A stretch of 64,000 nt of DNA, taken from assembly GCA_964019415.1 (NCBI GenBank), contig OZ025871.1:1759629-1823628 (forward strand). Reading direction: 5' to 3'. Below are positions 1 through 11,510 of the stretch, piece after piece. The notes under the pieces were generated by a model. The model saw nothing but the letters and a program-made list of their open reading frames with translations, was not told where the DNA came from and did no database searches. The stretch is from Ianthella basta. Taxonomy: Eukaryota; Porifera; Demospongiae; Verongiida; Ianthellidae. Position 1 is the stretch's first letter; every line of letters begins with the position of its first letter. Position numbers and translations under genes: made by a program.

Positions 1-198
1 GAATTGCAACACGTTGTCACCCCTATAGTGTGCCTGGGCCAAACTCTCTGTGGCATATAGGTATGCAACCATTAACTTTCATCATGCATTCGAAGACCTA
101 TGCAGTATAGCTTGGTGTATATATAGCATGAGTATCTTTGACAATGATAGTTACGTTAATATGTCTGCATCATTATAGATTCATTTCTTTTATGCAGA
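1..198. other. AT-rich non-coding start of window
   Basis: No coding signal is visible. The 3' end (about 186-198, TTTCTTTTATGCAG) reads like a splice acceptor just before the integrase-like sequence, so part of this may be an intron of that element. Confidence 0.3.
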
Positions 199-1255
199 TG
201 GCCACCATAGCTGATTCGCTGGAGAATTGTCACGCATGGAGAAGTGGATGGCTACAGTAGAATGATAGTATACTTGAGCACCTCTACAAACAACCGTGCC
301 ACTACAGTCTACTCACTATTTTATGGAAGCAGTGGAGAGGTTTGGACTACCATCCAGGGTTCGCTCAGATGAAGGAGGTGAAAATGTCATGGTTGCTTGA
401 CACATGCTATGTCATCGAGGGACTAATCGGGGAAGCATGACAACTGGAAGCTCGGTCTACAACCAGAGAATAGAGAGGCTATGGGTTGACGAACACAGGA
501 GTGTAACACTTCTCTACTACCGCTTGTTTTACTTCCTTGAGCAGCATATCTTGCTTGATTCGCTAAATGAACTCCATTTGTTTGTCCTCCACTACGTATA
601 CATGCCAAGGCTGAACCAAGCACTCAAAGCATTCCAGGATGGTTGGAACCACCACGGCATCAGAACAGCCAATCACCATTCTTCTGAACAGCTCCTTGTG
701 CGAGGAGCTCTGCAGCTTCATGCATCGGGCCTTGTAGCCCTTGATATTTTCCAGAATGTAGGTGAAGAATATGGCCAAAGTGATGATGACCCTATAGCAT
801 CAAGTGAGGTGGAGGCTGTAACAATCCCAAAAGGACGGTACACACTCGCTCGCACTGACTTTGATCGACTACAAGCCACAGTTAACCCTCTCCAAGACAG
901 TAACAATTATGGTGTTGACATATACCAATCTGTCCTGCAATTTTTGCAATCTTTACCTTACGAATTTACCCCCAGTGTCTTCTGGCATGATCAGTGTACA
1001 TTTCATCCATATCATGTGTGCCTGAATGGCCATTGTATGCCCATGTCTGTGGGTTCATGCATGTCTCTGTTTTTGCTACCACAGTACATGCAGTGGATTC
1101 CGTTCCTGCAATGTCATGTGATGTCAATAAAAATGCAATGTCATGCAATGTCAATAAAAAGTCAAAAAATGGCGGCCTTAGCGCAGAGCAGCGATTGGCT
1201 CCTTGGTGATTTGTTACTTGTAACGGGGTTGATTCTGCATGGTATTTTCAGCTAG
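199..1255 (+). pseudogene. Broken integrase-core (DDE, RNase H fold) transposon gene
   Basis: The translation contains blocks typical of an integrase catalytic core found in many animal transposons. These are a DGYSRM block near 236, RSDEGGEN near 367 (second acidic residue), then a CHRGTNRGS / NQRIERLW block near 410-485 and a LNELHLFVLHYVYMPRLN block near 565-620. Such proteins cut and join transposon DNA in the nucleus. The gene is dead as read. A base appears to be missing near 209, an extra T sits in the T run near 320, and an in-frame TGA lies at 398-400 just before the first ATG of the longest open frame (404). The open frame from 404 covers only the C-terminal half of the core. The last 80 or so residues, beyond about 1000, do not look like integrase. 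Which transposon superfamily it belongs to is not clear from this fragment. Confidence 0.7.
1108..1161 (+). repeat. 27-bp tandem duplication carrying two AATAAA signals
   Basis: Two adjacent 27-bp units (1108-1134 and 1135-1161) differ at a few bases, and each ends in TGTCAATAAAAA-type sequence. Each contains a potential polyadenylation hexamer. They lie at the 3' end of the integrase relic and may be its poly(A) region. Confidence 0.6.
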
Positions 1256-1396
1256 AATCATGTCACACACCACCAGATTCCATCATTTGGATAAAGATTG
1301 GACTTCAGATCGCAATCCCCATTCTGAAGAAGGCTCCTGGTCTTCGTGCCAAAAGATCAACACCAGCGGTATGTTTTACTCATCGTTTCGGTCAAA

Positions 1397-3436
1397 TTAC
1401 TTATCAGTTCCCTTAAGGAAAGAGTGGTTGATGGCGTCAAATGCACGGGACATATCGATGCCCATCTTATGGAAACCCCACTGACGGCATTGTACTGTGG
1501 CTATGAGCATACGCTGTGCCCAGACTAAGTCTGCACAACTGCGGCCCTGTTTGAAGCCCCCTTGAGAGGCACCAGTGAAGATGTTTACTTTCTCTCGTAT
1601 ACGGTGAAGAGAAACAAGAGAGATGACCTTTCTGGTGCAGTTTAGAAGTACAATGGGGCGTAGGCTGGATAGAGGGCCCAGTGGCTTCCTAGGCTTAGGC
1701 AGGGCTATTAAAATTCCTTTACCCAGGGAGTCTAACTCAATGTGTTGCTCAAACATCATGTTAATGATGTTAGCGAGGGGTGTGGATATTGCGCTGGCAG
1801 CATACTTCAACAATTCATTACTGATGCTGTCGGGACCTGAGGCTCGTCCATTGTTGAGAGATCCAAGTGCCTTTGCAACTTCAGCAGCTGTAACTGGTTG
1901 ATTCAGTGGACGTGGACTGCCAATGAAAGGGTTCAGTCGTTCATCAGATTGATCAGAGAACTGTTGCGCAAACCATTCACTAATGGCGTTAGCTTTACCT
2001 TGGTCTGTGCCAATGCATTTGCCATCCTTGGTGTGAACAGTCAAAGGTGGAGGTCGTTTGGTAGATTTGATGGCTTGAACAGCCTTGAACATTCGGCGGC
2101 TGTCATCAGTGGAGGCAATGTCTCTGGCCAACTGGTCAGCCCTTTGACAAGCCACTTCACGTAGGCGATTGTTTAGTTTTCTTAATGTGCATGTGCGCAG
2201 CTTGCGTAGTTCTTTCCGAGTGTTAGAGTCGTTGCATGCTTCAATGCGTAAGCACAGTTGCTTTTGTTCTTCTGATAAAGAGGCTACAAGGTGGTCTTGA
2301 CAGTAACGTGTTGTCCTGTTCGTAGGTATGGTACCTATGGTTGTCTCAGCTGACGTTTTGACCAAATTGAGCATATCAGCTAGGGCTTTGTTTGGGTCAG
2401 TGCTGGGTTGGATTCTGATCATACGGTCCTCTAAGTCCTTGCAATATGTTTCCTGTAGTGAAGTGTCAGAAGTTAGTCGATGGAGATCATACAAGACTCT
2501 GGAGTTCTTGGGACTTTGCCTCCGTACCAGTGGGATGTTGGCAAACTGTAGGCGGGCCACCACAGGCTTGTGGTCAGATGATAAAGTAGCACCGCCATAG
2601 GAACGAGCATCAGTAAGCAGGGATTTAGCACTGGTCTTGCATAGCACATAGTCAATTTGGTTGTAAACTGGTTTAGTAGCCTCAGAGTGTAAGGGGGCAT
2701 TACGATCTTTTATCCACCCAGTCCATGTGGTCTTGTGGCGGCTAGCATGTTCAAATGCTGTGTTGCTTGCAAACAGTCCATGATGTAGGAGGAACTGAAT
2801 CAGTGCTTTACCATTGCTATTACGAGTGCCCTTGCCATGGACACCAAGACAGCAACTTAACCCAGCCTCCTCATCTTCAAGAGTCATCTGCCCCAGTTTT
2901 GAGTTGAGATCACCACATACAAACACCTGGAAACGGGATGGTGCAGTCACTGCACTGCTGAGTTCTGCATAGAATCTGTCCCTCAGTGCAGGGTTGTCAG
3001 TTGTCTTCTGCATTGTGGGTCCATAGGCATTGATCACACGGCAGTCTGTGAACCTCCCTCCTGGATTAGGGATGGCAATATCGATGACAGCTACACGATC
3101 GCTGACGTACCACCAGGATCTTACGTGTGGTATTAGACGGGGCCCAATAACAAAGCCAAGACCACAATATTTGGCCGTCTTTTGCTGCATCAAAATCAAC
3201 TTGTGTCCAGATGAAAGGTTGATCTCGTCGTACTCTGGGACTTTCGTCTCTTGTACGCATACTAGATCGAGGGCGTATGCGCTACAATCTCTGCCCAACT
3301 GCTCCTTCTTTTCCTTCGCTGATAGTCCGCGGACGTTCCAAGTTGCAATGGAAAATCGGCTGGTGGAATGTTGCTTCTTCGCGCTCTTCTTAAATAGCAC
3401 CATGTTAGAATAGAGGAGTTGGAAACGGATGGACAA
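1397..3436 (-). mobile_element. Non-LTR retrotransposon: AP endonuclease plus truncated reverse transcriptase
   Basis: One open frame of 679 codons. The N-terminal third is an AP-type endonuclease with IATWNVRGL (about residue 30), VQETK (about 60), NAYGPT (about 137), a CGDLNSKLG box (about 175), NQIDYVLC (about 257) and the SSDHKPV box (about 286). In this family the enzyme nicks the target site. A basic linker follows, then the start of a reverse transcriptase: GRASGPDSISNELLKY, LRPIVLLN, GGFKQGRSCADLVWAQ and motif A, GIDMSRAFDAI. The frame stops about 10 residues after motif A, so the YxDD catalytic motif, thumb and 3' UTR are missing. The endonuclease half has no stop or frameshift. Loss of the 3' half is the reverse of the usual 5' truncation of such elements and suggests a later deletion or insertion near 1400. 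Confidence 0.9.
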
Positions 3437-3514
3437 GAAAGGTAGACATTTAGAGTCGATGTTATGACTCTATTAGAGTCGCTGTCCGGACTCCATTAGA
3501 CGGTTGTCAGCCCG

Positions 3515-4644
3515 TCATCCATTGGTGGCGACCAAAAAAGAGCGATCTGAAAGGTAGCTCTTCAGAAGAGCAAGTGCTCTTTCTCTAATGCCTATTGACT
3601 GCAAGTGTGCCAGTAGACCTCTCCACCATACACGGTCAAATGCACCTCTGATGTCAAGTGCTACTACTCGGAGTTCTTCACGTGCTTCAAGTGCAGTAGC
3701 AACCTCATCAGCAATGATGACTCCAACATCAGCAGTTCCTGTTCCTGGTACAAATCCAAATTGCTCATCTGGGATGTACGGCAGGAGACAACTTCTTAGT
3801 TGAGGAAGGAGGACCCTTTCAAATGTTGTTGAGAGGGTGGGCAGCACTGATATTGGTCTATAGTTGGAAGGCGATGTTGATGGCCCCTTCTTATGGATCG
3901 GGGTGACACGAGCAATTTTCCAGGATTCTGGAAAATCCCGGTCCTCACGATCTTCTGAAATAGTCGAGTGATGGGCTTTGAGAGTGGGCCGGCACATTGC
4001 TTAAGCACTCTAGGGCTTACACCGTCCAATTCAACTGATTTACTTTCATCCAGCTTCTTCAAAACAGTCCGGATTCGATTCTGCTTCACTCTGAAGGTCC
4101 TCAGCACAGATTCAAATTCTTCGTCAGGCAGATCTGGCAGCTCAGCAGATTCTTCATTAGGTATGCAAAATTTCTCACTGAAGAACTTGGCAAGGGCGTC
4201 TGCTTTGGGGGTCACTGTTTGCTTCTTGGGTGCAAAGCCTGTGATGTCTTTTGTCATCTGCCACCAGTGCTTGGAGTTGGTGCCTTTTGCCAGTTTCTTC
4301 CTGATTCGATTCTGGTGTTGGCAAAGAGCTTTGTTGTATACATGCGTGGTTTTCTTGCTCAATTTTGCATAGCTGGCCATGTCATTCCTTCTCCACGTTG
4401 CTTCTTTCTTTGACCATGCTTCCTGGCATCATCTGTCCCACCAAGGAAAGGGCCTGGTCATCATTGTGCTGGATCTTGGGACGAACTTGTTGGTAGCAGA
4501 CACTATCTTTTCAGTAACAAATGCCACTGCTTCCTCAGTTCCACTTGGAAGGTCCCAACTAGCTGATCTAAAATCCCCAATCATGCGATTCCAGTTGGCC
4601 TGCTTCCAGTGGTAAACGGTTCTTTTTGGAGCTGCAATGGGCAA
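3515..4644 (-). mobile_element. Second non-LTR reverse transcriptase fragment, frameshifted
   Basis: Three overlapping frames together give a second, different reverse transcriptase. From its N-terminal side they contain a linker (KRTVYHWKQANWNRM near 4620; KKTTHVYNKALCQHQNRIRKK near 4340), LDGVSPRVLKQCAGPLS near 4020, FPESWKIARVTPIHKKG and NYRPISVLPTLS near 3850-3920, FGFVPGTGTADVG near 3740, and motif A VALDIRGAFDRVWW near 3640. The frame changes near 3940 and again around 4400. It ends after SYLSDRSFLVATNG at about 3520, before the catalytic DD motif, and lies 80 bp from the 5' end of the retrotransposon at 1397-3436. It is a jockey/CR1-like sequence by general look, but I cannot assign the clade firmly. 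Confidence 0.85.
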
Positions 4645-5557
4645 TTCTAGGGTTCTGGTCTGGTTCTAGGGTTCTGGTCAAGTTCACCAGCAGGGTCTGG
4701 TGATCGGATGAGCCACAATGATGTACTGATAACTTTATTGATACCACCAGTATTGTCTCCTTTACAACATTTAAGCATGCCTTATACAGTCACCTATCCA
4801 CAAATCAATCCAGCTAAATAAATTTTCCAACCATCTCTGTATATAATTATATAATTACATGCATGTCACTCTTAAAGTTATGTCATACTGATAACTTTAA
4901 TGATTTCCCTTCTTATTTATTATTAGACCTATTTATATCACATGTAACATGTTACTGTATCACATCATCTTTAGAGCTAGGGAGCACATATATAGGCAAT
5001 GCCTCCTGTGTACCCAACTCAAGTATATTTTTACTTTGAGTGAAATTGTATGAATATGAATATGAATGTCAATGAATGCTCCTTCCCAATCTTCGCTTTT
5101 TATCTGTACAAACACGCGGCTGGAGGGGGGAATCACGTCTTGGAAGACACACTTGACTGCCTCAGTTAGCCAGTCCACTTCCTCCGTGCCAGACTTGTCA
5201 TCCTCGGTGCTGGACTGGCCTTTCTTCCCATCCTCGGCAGTATAACTACTGTATTTGTCCGTATAGAGGCCGGGCTCGAATAGCACCTGGGGGTCAGGAG
5301 GCCACTTTAGTAATAGAGGCCGGGTCCGAATAGTGGCCGGGTCCCGAATAGTGGCCAGCTTCGCCGCAATCGACACCGAATGTCTCTCGATCGACGCTTT
5401 TGTGTTCCATAGCAACTGCAAGTCGTTTGTCATACTTCACAGCTGCCAAGGATCATCAGAGTTGCAAGAGCGATGTCTAAGAGAAAGTCGTAAGGTAGGG
5501 GAGGGGGGTTCCGAACAAGACAAGGTTTCCGAACAGGGCGCCGCGTTTCACCTGCAC
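4645..5557. other. Non-coding spacer with short GC-rich near-repeats
   Basis: From 4740 to 5090 the sequence is AT-rich without coding signal. At 5258-5352 there are degenerate repeats of a phrase like ATAGAGGCCGGG-TCCGAATAGTGG. Similar TTCCGAACA phrases recur at 5506-5535. Their position next to the DDE transposase suggests transposon sub-terminal repeats, but I found no clear terminal inverted repeat. Confidence 0.35.
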
Positions 5558-7340
5558 TCAGTAGAACAGCCTCCGTTTCTGTACGCAGTTAGCACCACCA
5601 TCTAGGCCCTCCAGATAGGCAAACATATAGTCTCGCGCCTTCTGGAAGTGCTTTTGGATGCTTTCCAGTGGCCCTGACTCCAAAGCAGGGTTCACGTTCT
5701 TTCGAAGGGAGACAATGCCGTAGTTGCAGTAAGCCTTGGTGTACCGCTTTGCCTGTGCCCAAACCCTTTCAATAGGGTTTAGCTCACAGTGATACTTAGG
5801 CAGCAAGTATGCAATGTGCCCCTTCTCCGATAAGAAGTGTTCTTCTCATCCCGAAAGTCAGGATGACTGCCAAGAACACTTCTCATCTCCTCCTGCAGTA
5901 TACCACGTGTGTTGACACCCCGTTCCTCCAAGACTGTTCTGAGGCCCTTTGGAACACCATGCGAGTTCATGGGATGTGGTTTCCCTCCCCACCAACCATC
6001 ACGCATCACACGTTGCTTCCCCCTGAGTTCACATTCATCTTGTTGACATCAAGAGCATCATCAGCCCCTGTGCCATGGCAGCTGCTGTGGTCAAAGATCC
6101 ATACATGCTTCCAGCCTTCTGCCTTTGGATACTTCACCTCTGCAATTCTCACTACTATCTCCATCTGCTTCATGAATCTGTCCGAGTTCCAATATCCTTC
6201 CCTTGCCTCTCCATACTCCAGGTATACTCTGGCATGCATCCAGATGGTTGGGTCAGTCACCTTCGCTCTGTCGTATTCTTCCTGAGTCAGTGCCAAGTAA
6301 CCATTCTTCTCTTCAATGAAGTTTGACACCATTATGCCAGCACCTTTGCTCTTGGGCTTCATCACTATTGTGCCTTTGGCTCCCCAAAACACTGGCTGGT
6401 CTTCATTGCTCTGGAAGGTTGACTCATCATGGAAGAATACAACAGTTTTGTCCACAACTGCCTGTGGGGGGCATTCAAGGTCTGTTGGAATGGCATTCTT
6501 GGCTGATTCTGTTGAAGCATTAGCTGCATTTAGGAACCCCAATGCAACCAAATGACGCAGGAATATCTTCCTGCACTGCACCACATCACTGCATTCGTGG
6601 CCATCGACGTATGAGCCCTTCTTGGCAGTTAGAACGACAAAACCCAGTTCGTGCATCCACTTCCTTGCAGTCTCCATTGCAACTTTTCTTGGAAAACCAG
6701 GTTCCAAAGTCTCGTTTGGTAACAAAGTCTCATTCACCCATTGACAGAACTTGGAGACAGTGAGGTTGGCCTTCCCCTTGACTGAAGCATGCTCATGAAT
6801 GTATCAGGCTGCTTTCTTGTTTAGGCTTTCATTTTGCCAGAGTATTCCTGTTCTCTGGTAGTGTCCTTGCTTGCTTTCTGGGATTTCTCCTCCACTTTCC
6901 AGAAACGTGGTCTTCCAAGAGCGAATGGTCTTATCTGACTTCCCAGATATCAAGCTAGCCAATTCTGCAGCCTCTGTCTCACCCTTTCTTAGTACAGTTG
7001 TCATCTGGAAGCAAAGAAAAAGGCCAAGTGAGGTTCTGTCTTCCCAGGAAAGGTGAGTGACCCAGTCCTCACAAAATTTCTCCATCATGTGCTCACTATC
7101 CAACTTTATGCTGGAATCTAAGTCAAATGATGGATCAGTTTCTTCATCTTCTGTATCCAGAGCATCATGAGACAGATTCAACAAGTCAGTAAGCCCTTCA
7201 GGTTCATTTCTGGCGCTGCCCACACCGCTAATGGAGCTGCTGGATTCACCTTCTTCAAACTGACACCTTCGTTTGCTGTCTCGCGCGATTTCTAGGCTTG
7301 ACTCGAGTTGTCTTTGTCTCCTGGACTTGGGTGGCATCAT
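5558..7340 (-). pseudogene. DDE-superfamily transposase, decayed
   Basis: Starts at 7340 with a basic segment (MMPPKSRRQRQLESS) and an acidic linker, then a helix-turn-helix-like part (SGKSDKTIRSWKTTFLESGG). The catalytic domain shows FFHDESTF (first Asp) near 6440, WIFDHSSCH (second Asp) near 6090 and CELNPIERVWAQAKRY (Glu) near 5780. The second-Asp to Glu distance, about 105 residues, is far longer than the 34 of Tc1 elements, so this is a different DDE family. As read it is inactive: an in-frame TGA at 6804-6806, a one-base loss in a G run near 6015, and another shift near 5832 split it into four frames. The C-terminus after the Glu motif runs about 60 residues to a stop at 5558. Such proteins catalyse cut-and-paste transposition. 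Confidence 0.8.
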
Positions 7341-7440
7341 GTACGATCAACAGGAAGCGAAAACGTTTGACTGTAGATAAGAAAAGACGGTTGCGGTCGA
7401 CGAAAGGGCGGATATGAATAAAATAAAAATGGCGGAATAA

Positions 7441-7833
7441 ATGGCTACCAGATCACCCCCCGTGGAGTCCACAGCGATCTTTGCAGCCAATTCCTGTTCT
7501 AGTGCAACCAGGGTTCCAGATTGGAGCCATATCAATGAAGAAGTTAGTGAATTTTGTAGGAATCTAGCGACTGACCTTGAACATGACGTACTATCCCGAC
7601 AGAAGCATCAGCTGCCTTCGAACGACAACTCCATCTTACTTTTACGACGTATGGGATCACCAAGAACAGAAATGATCGTTAGTTACATCGCCCAAGACCT
7701 ATTGAAGTTGCCACTACCAATGCTAGAAGCCTCAAGAACAAAAGTCGTCATCTCCTCTCCTCCAACCCTCAAGCATACGCATGTGAGTTATGGCTATGTA
7801 AACAATGCGGTTGCTGCGCACGGCCGATTTTGA
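7441..7833 (+). CDS. Unrecognised ORF divergent from the transposase
   Basis: A 130-codon open frame starting 100 bp from the transposase start and pointing the other way. Residues 1-20 (MATRSPPVESTAIFAANSCS) are low complexity; the middle (FCRNLATDLEHDVLSRQK) could form a helix. A consensus splice donor (GTGAGT) occurs at 7783, so it may be a first exon of 7441-7782 rather than a complete gene. No homology is recognised. It could be a second transposon gene, a host first exon or chance. Confidence 0.3.
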   Translation: MATRSPPVESTAIFAANSCSSATRVPDWSHINEEVSEFCRNLATDLEHDVLSRQKHQLPSNDNSILLLRRMGSPRTEMIVSYIAQDLLKLPLPMLEASRTKVVISSPPTLKHTHVSYGYVNNAVAAHGRF

Positions 7834-8005
7834 CCTTCGTATTTTCCTCCTTTTCTCCTCTAAATCGAGTCTGGAGAAAGCAAGAATGGGATGAAGACGA
7901 AGCCCAAACTTTCTTCTTCATGCGAATGCCTGCTATTCATCGTTATTCATTCTGTGAAGCGAGAAATGTCGCCGTATGCGAACCCTATAAAATATCACTT
8001 ATTAC

Positions 8006-8290
8006 GGAAGCAGACTTTTTTGAGACGGTTAAGAGGCAAAGCAAAGACATAGGCAAGGGCAGAAACGTACTACCTAACTTTTCCATGTGGGGATTTTTGT
8101 AAACCAACCCGTCGTAAAGTTACATCAGCGCAACTAAATATTTCGAACTCGTTCATGCACTGCGCGCGCTGTAACTCTACGCAGAAACCCAGTACAAAAA
8201 TCCCCCACATGGGATCGCTAGATCGTACCTTTTGCTTGCCATTTTAGCCTTCAGCGCACAATTATCCTTCATACAAAAAGTCTGCTACGC
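8006..8290. repeat. Imperfect palindrome (hairpin/MITE-like)
   Basis: Nested inverted segments are visible: AGCAGACTTTTTT at 8006-8018 pairs with AAAAAGTCTGCT at 8275-8286, and CCATGTGGGGATTTTTGTA at 8084-8102 pairs with TACAAAAATCCCCCACATGG near 8193-8212. A shorter GTAAAGTTAC/GTAACTCTAC pair lies inside. The remaining non-coding DNA between 7834 and 8639 shows nothing else recognisable. Confidence 0.5.
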
Positions 8291-9696
8291 GATTTAGTGG
8301 CCGTACTCGTCACCTGGCTGTCAAACAGCAAAAGTCACATGAGGTCACGCGGTATTCTTGTGACATTTTCCGAAAATGGCGGACAACACGGTTTTGTATC
8401 CCACAATTCGGCAGTTCCGCTTGAACGATTCGACCAAACCTTTACGTTTAGGATTGCTCCCGTCTTAAAGCACGTACATAGTAGCCGAACACAATTGTTT
8501 AAGGCGATTTTGTCCAGAACTTCCTGTGCAGTCACGCTAATGTCACATGACAACGCTGGCGTATCCAAGGCAACACAGGAGTTCACACCTTTCAGGTGTC
8601 ATATTTCCTTATGTAAACAGAACTGCCATATCCCACATGCGTACCTCCAGATGGTCCGTACACATAACAAACTAGCTGCCGCAGAGAGGAAATGGAAAAT
8701 GGAGCGCTCTACCATCAAACAAGAGAGAGCCTTTTGGGCTAACCGTTGGTCCTTTGCCAAATCAGTAATTGAGGGCAGTCAAACCAACACCAAGCCTTCA
8801 TTCTCATCTACTGAAGCCTTTGCCTACTTTTCCAATTCCTTTGCCAAGCCTGCAGATGGTACATATGCACGCCTACCATACTGGGTAGAAGAAGTCATGC
8901 CTGCCAACAGAGAAGAAGATGAGTTTGACACAACCCCCATTACTGCAGATATGATATGGCGTGCACTAAAGAAATCCAACAAGTCATCTTCTCCTGGAGA
9001 TAATGGCCTTACTTATCACCACCTATGGAAATTACCATCAACGCATGGTTTCCTAGCAATCCTGTTCAACACGATCATTGAGTCCAGACAGCCACCTCCA
9101 AGCAACTGGTCCAGCGCCCGTATTCGCCTTATTTGTAAAGGTTCTGATGTGAGCTCACCCGGCAATTTTAGGCCAATTGCCCTTTCTTCATGCGTAGGCA
9201 AGCTCCTCAATAAGATCATTGCAACAAGGATGGAACGCTTCCTTCTCCAGAATGGCATCATCAACCCCTCCACTCAGAAGGGCTTTCTACGCAACATGAC
9301 TGGTGTTATTGAACATATCCATGCTCTAAATGCCATTCTTGACCAAGCTCGTGAGCTGCGACTCCCTCTCTCAATCACTTTCCTTGATCTGAAGAATGCA
9401 TTTGGATCCGTTCCCCATGATCTGATTACAGATATGTTCCAATTGGTTGGAATCCCTGACAAGATCTCCAACTACATCCAACACTGCTACAGGAGTATGA
9501 CAGTATATATTCAGAGTGAGGAATGGTCCACTCCATCACTTCCTATCACACAAGGAGTCTTCCAGGGTGACACACTGTCACCAATGATCTTTCTGTTAGC
9601 TTTCTCTCCCATTATCCATTTAGCAGAATCATGGGAATACGCTGTTTTTTTGCTCAGATTCCTGTTCCCAACTCAGAAATGCTTCCACCAATTGGC

Positions 9697-9856
9697 CAAT
9701 CTATCTATGTCTTCTGGGATGAGGAAGAATCTGAGGAGCCAGCTGGCTGGTACAAGGCCTCAGTGGAGGAATACCACTGTGATGGTAAGATCATGCTGCA
9801 GTATTCATGTGGTTCCAAAGAAGTGGTAGACCTTTCTGTAATCAATTGGAGATTTG
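9697..9856 (+). other. Tudor/agenet-like module inside the reverse transcriptase
   Basis: About 53 residues beginning IYVFWDEEESEEPAGWYKA, followed by VEEYHCDGKIMLQYSCGS and VVDLSVINWRF. The pattern W-D-x(8)-GWYKA-V-x-EY-x-DGK-x-x-L-x-Y-x-G-x-x-x-VDLS-x-x-x-W resembles the small barrel of Tudor/agenet domains, which read methylated residues. It sits between RT motif B and motif C, where ordinary RTs have only a short loop. The assignment rests on pattern only. Confidence 0.55.
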
Positions 9857-11504
9857 CCAGGAAAAATGGACGTACCTTTATACCATCAGATCAACCTCCT
9901 CCATCTCAACCTAAGAATGCTACTACAAACCAAAGCCCCCAGTATGTCCAAGGTCTTGAACATAAGTGCAAAGGTTTTGCTGATGACCTCACCATCATTA
10001 ACTCCAATGCAACAGACCATCAACACGCCATCCAACGCATTGAAAGAGCAGCAATTGACCTTGGACTCTCTCTCAATCCATCCAAATGTGTCTCCTTGAC
10101 ACTTGCTCATGGAAAGGTAAAGCATGACAGCTCATTTCCCCTCCTAACGGGATCAACAAAGAGCATTCTAGATCACCCTACCAAATTCCTGGGCCAAGTT
10201 GTCGCAGCCTATCCCTCACACACCAAGAGAGAGGCCTCCAAACGTCTACAACAGAAGGTGGAATCTGCCCTTAAAAACATAGAGGAGCGACCGATCAGAG
10301 GGGAAATGAAAGTATGGATAGTTTCGCACTACCTACTTCCATCCCTACATTTCCATCTACAAGTCAACCCAATCTCTTCCACTCTCCTCCAGAAGCTGGA
10401 GCAGTCTATTGGGACCATGCTGAAGAAGTGGTTGAAGCTTCCTCGAAATGCCACCCAAGCCATCCTATACCATCCTTCTGTTCTTGCTGTTCCCTCCACC
10501 ACCTCCTGCTACACGAAGGCGAAAGTGAGTTACATGTCGTCAATCTTGGCATCATCTGACCCAGCTATCATTGAACTCAACCACCTGATTGATAGCCCAG
10601 CCTTCCTCAGAAGACATGTACAGGAAATTCCAACTGAGGCAACTGACTGTTTGCGTACCTCTCGTACCAACACAACAAATTCATTGATGGGGCCTTCAAG
10701 AGAGAAACTAAGAAATCTCTGAAGAACAACTCAACATGTCGCTGGAACCAGAAACTATCCTCGCTCTGTGTTCAGAACAAGTTTCTGCACATCACGGAGC
10801 TTGAGGCTGAGAATCATTTCTGGAGACGAATGATGGATGGCTTACCATCAGGTCAGTTATCCTTCATGCTCAGAGCAGGATCACCCTTCTTGAACTGACA
10901 GTCAGTGGTAACTCTAAGGATGCGATGAGGCAAGCAAGAGAACGAAAGCAGCAGAAGAGATCTTACCTTGAAATCACAAATGACCTGCATAGACAAGGAC
11001 TGAATGCCAAGTACGACACCATTGAAATTAGTGCCCTTGGTCACAGCACAAAGGACACTCCGTACCACCTGTCCCACATTCTTCCCCAAGTAAACCGACT
11101 ACAATGGCAAAGAATCCTTGACCACACAGGAGAGATTGCAATTGCCTGCTCAAAGACAGTTTTCTTAGCGAGGAGTACCTTAGAATGGAAACAACCCCCT
11201 CTTCTGTCCTTCCACGGTCATCAGTAACAATGCCATCGCATACATATCAAACTACTGAACTTCTGCACAGCTGATCTTTGATTTGTATTACTTGCAGCTA
11301 CTTGTTTTCGTTTTTTTCTTTCCTTTTATTTTGTGCACTCCAGCTCACATTACTTCTAGCTAACTAACCTCTAAGACTTATAGTACACACCTTGCCAGAC
11401 ACTGTCTATCTCAGCATTGCTGTCCCATGTATATTGTGTCTGTGTCCGAGGTCACACCCTCATTGTCTTAGCAACCTTATGTGTTTATCATTGTAATGTT
11501 GAAT

Positions 11505-11510
11505 AATAAA
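11505..11510 (+). terminator. AATAAA polyadenylation signal of the retrotransposon
   Basis: Lies about 280 bp after the last coding block and is followed within 15 bp by an A-rich stretch (ACAAAAGAAG) that may mark the 3' end of the element. Confidence 0.55.

Noticed and set aside
5960..6326. Plus-strand ORFs across 5809-6763
   Set aside because: They are shadows of the minus-strand DDE transposase.
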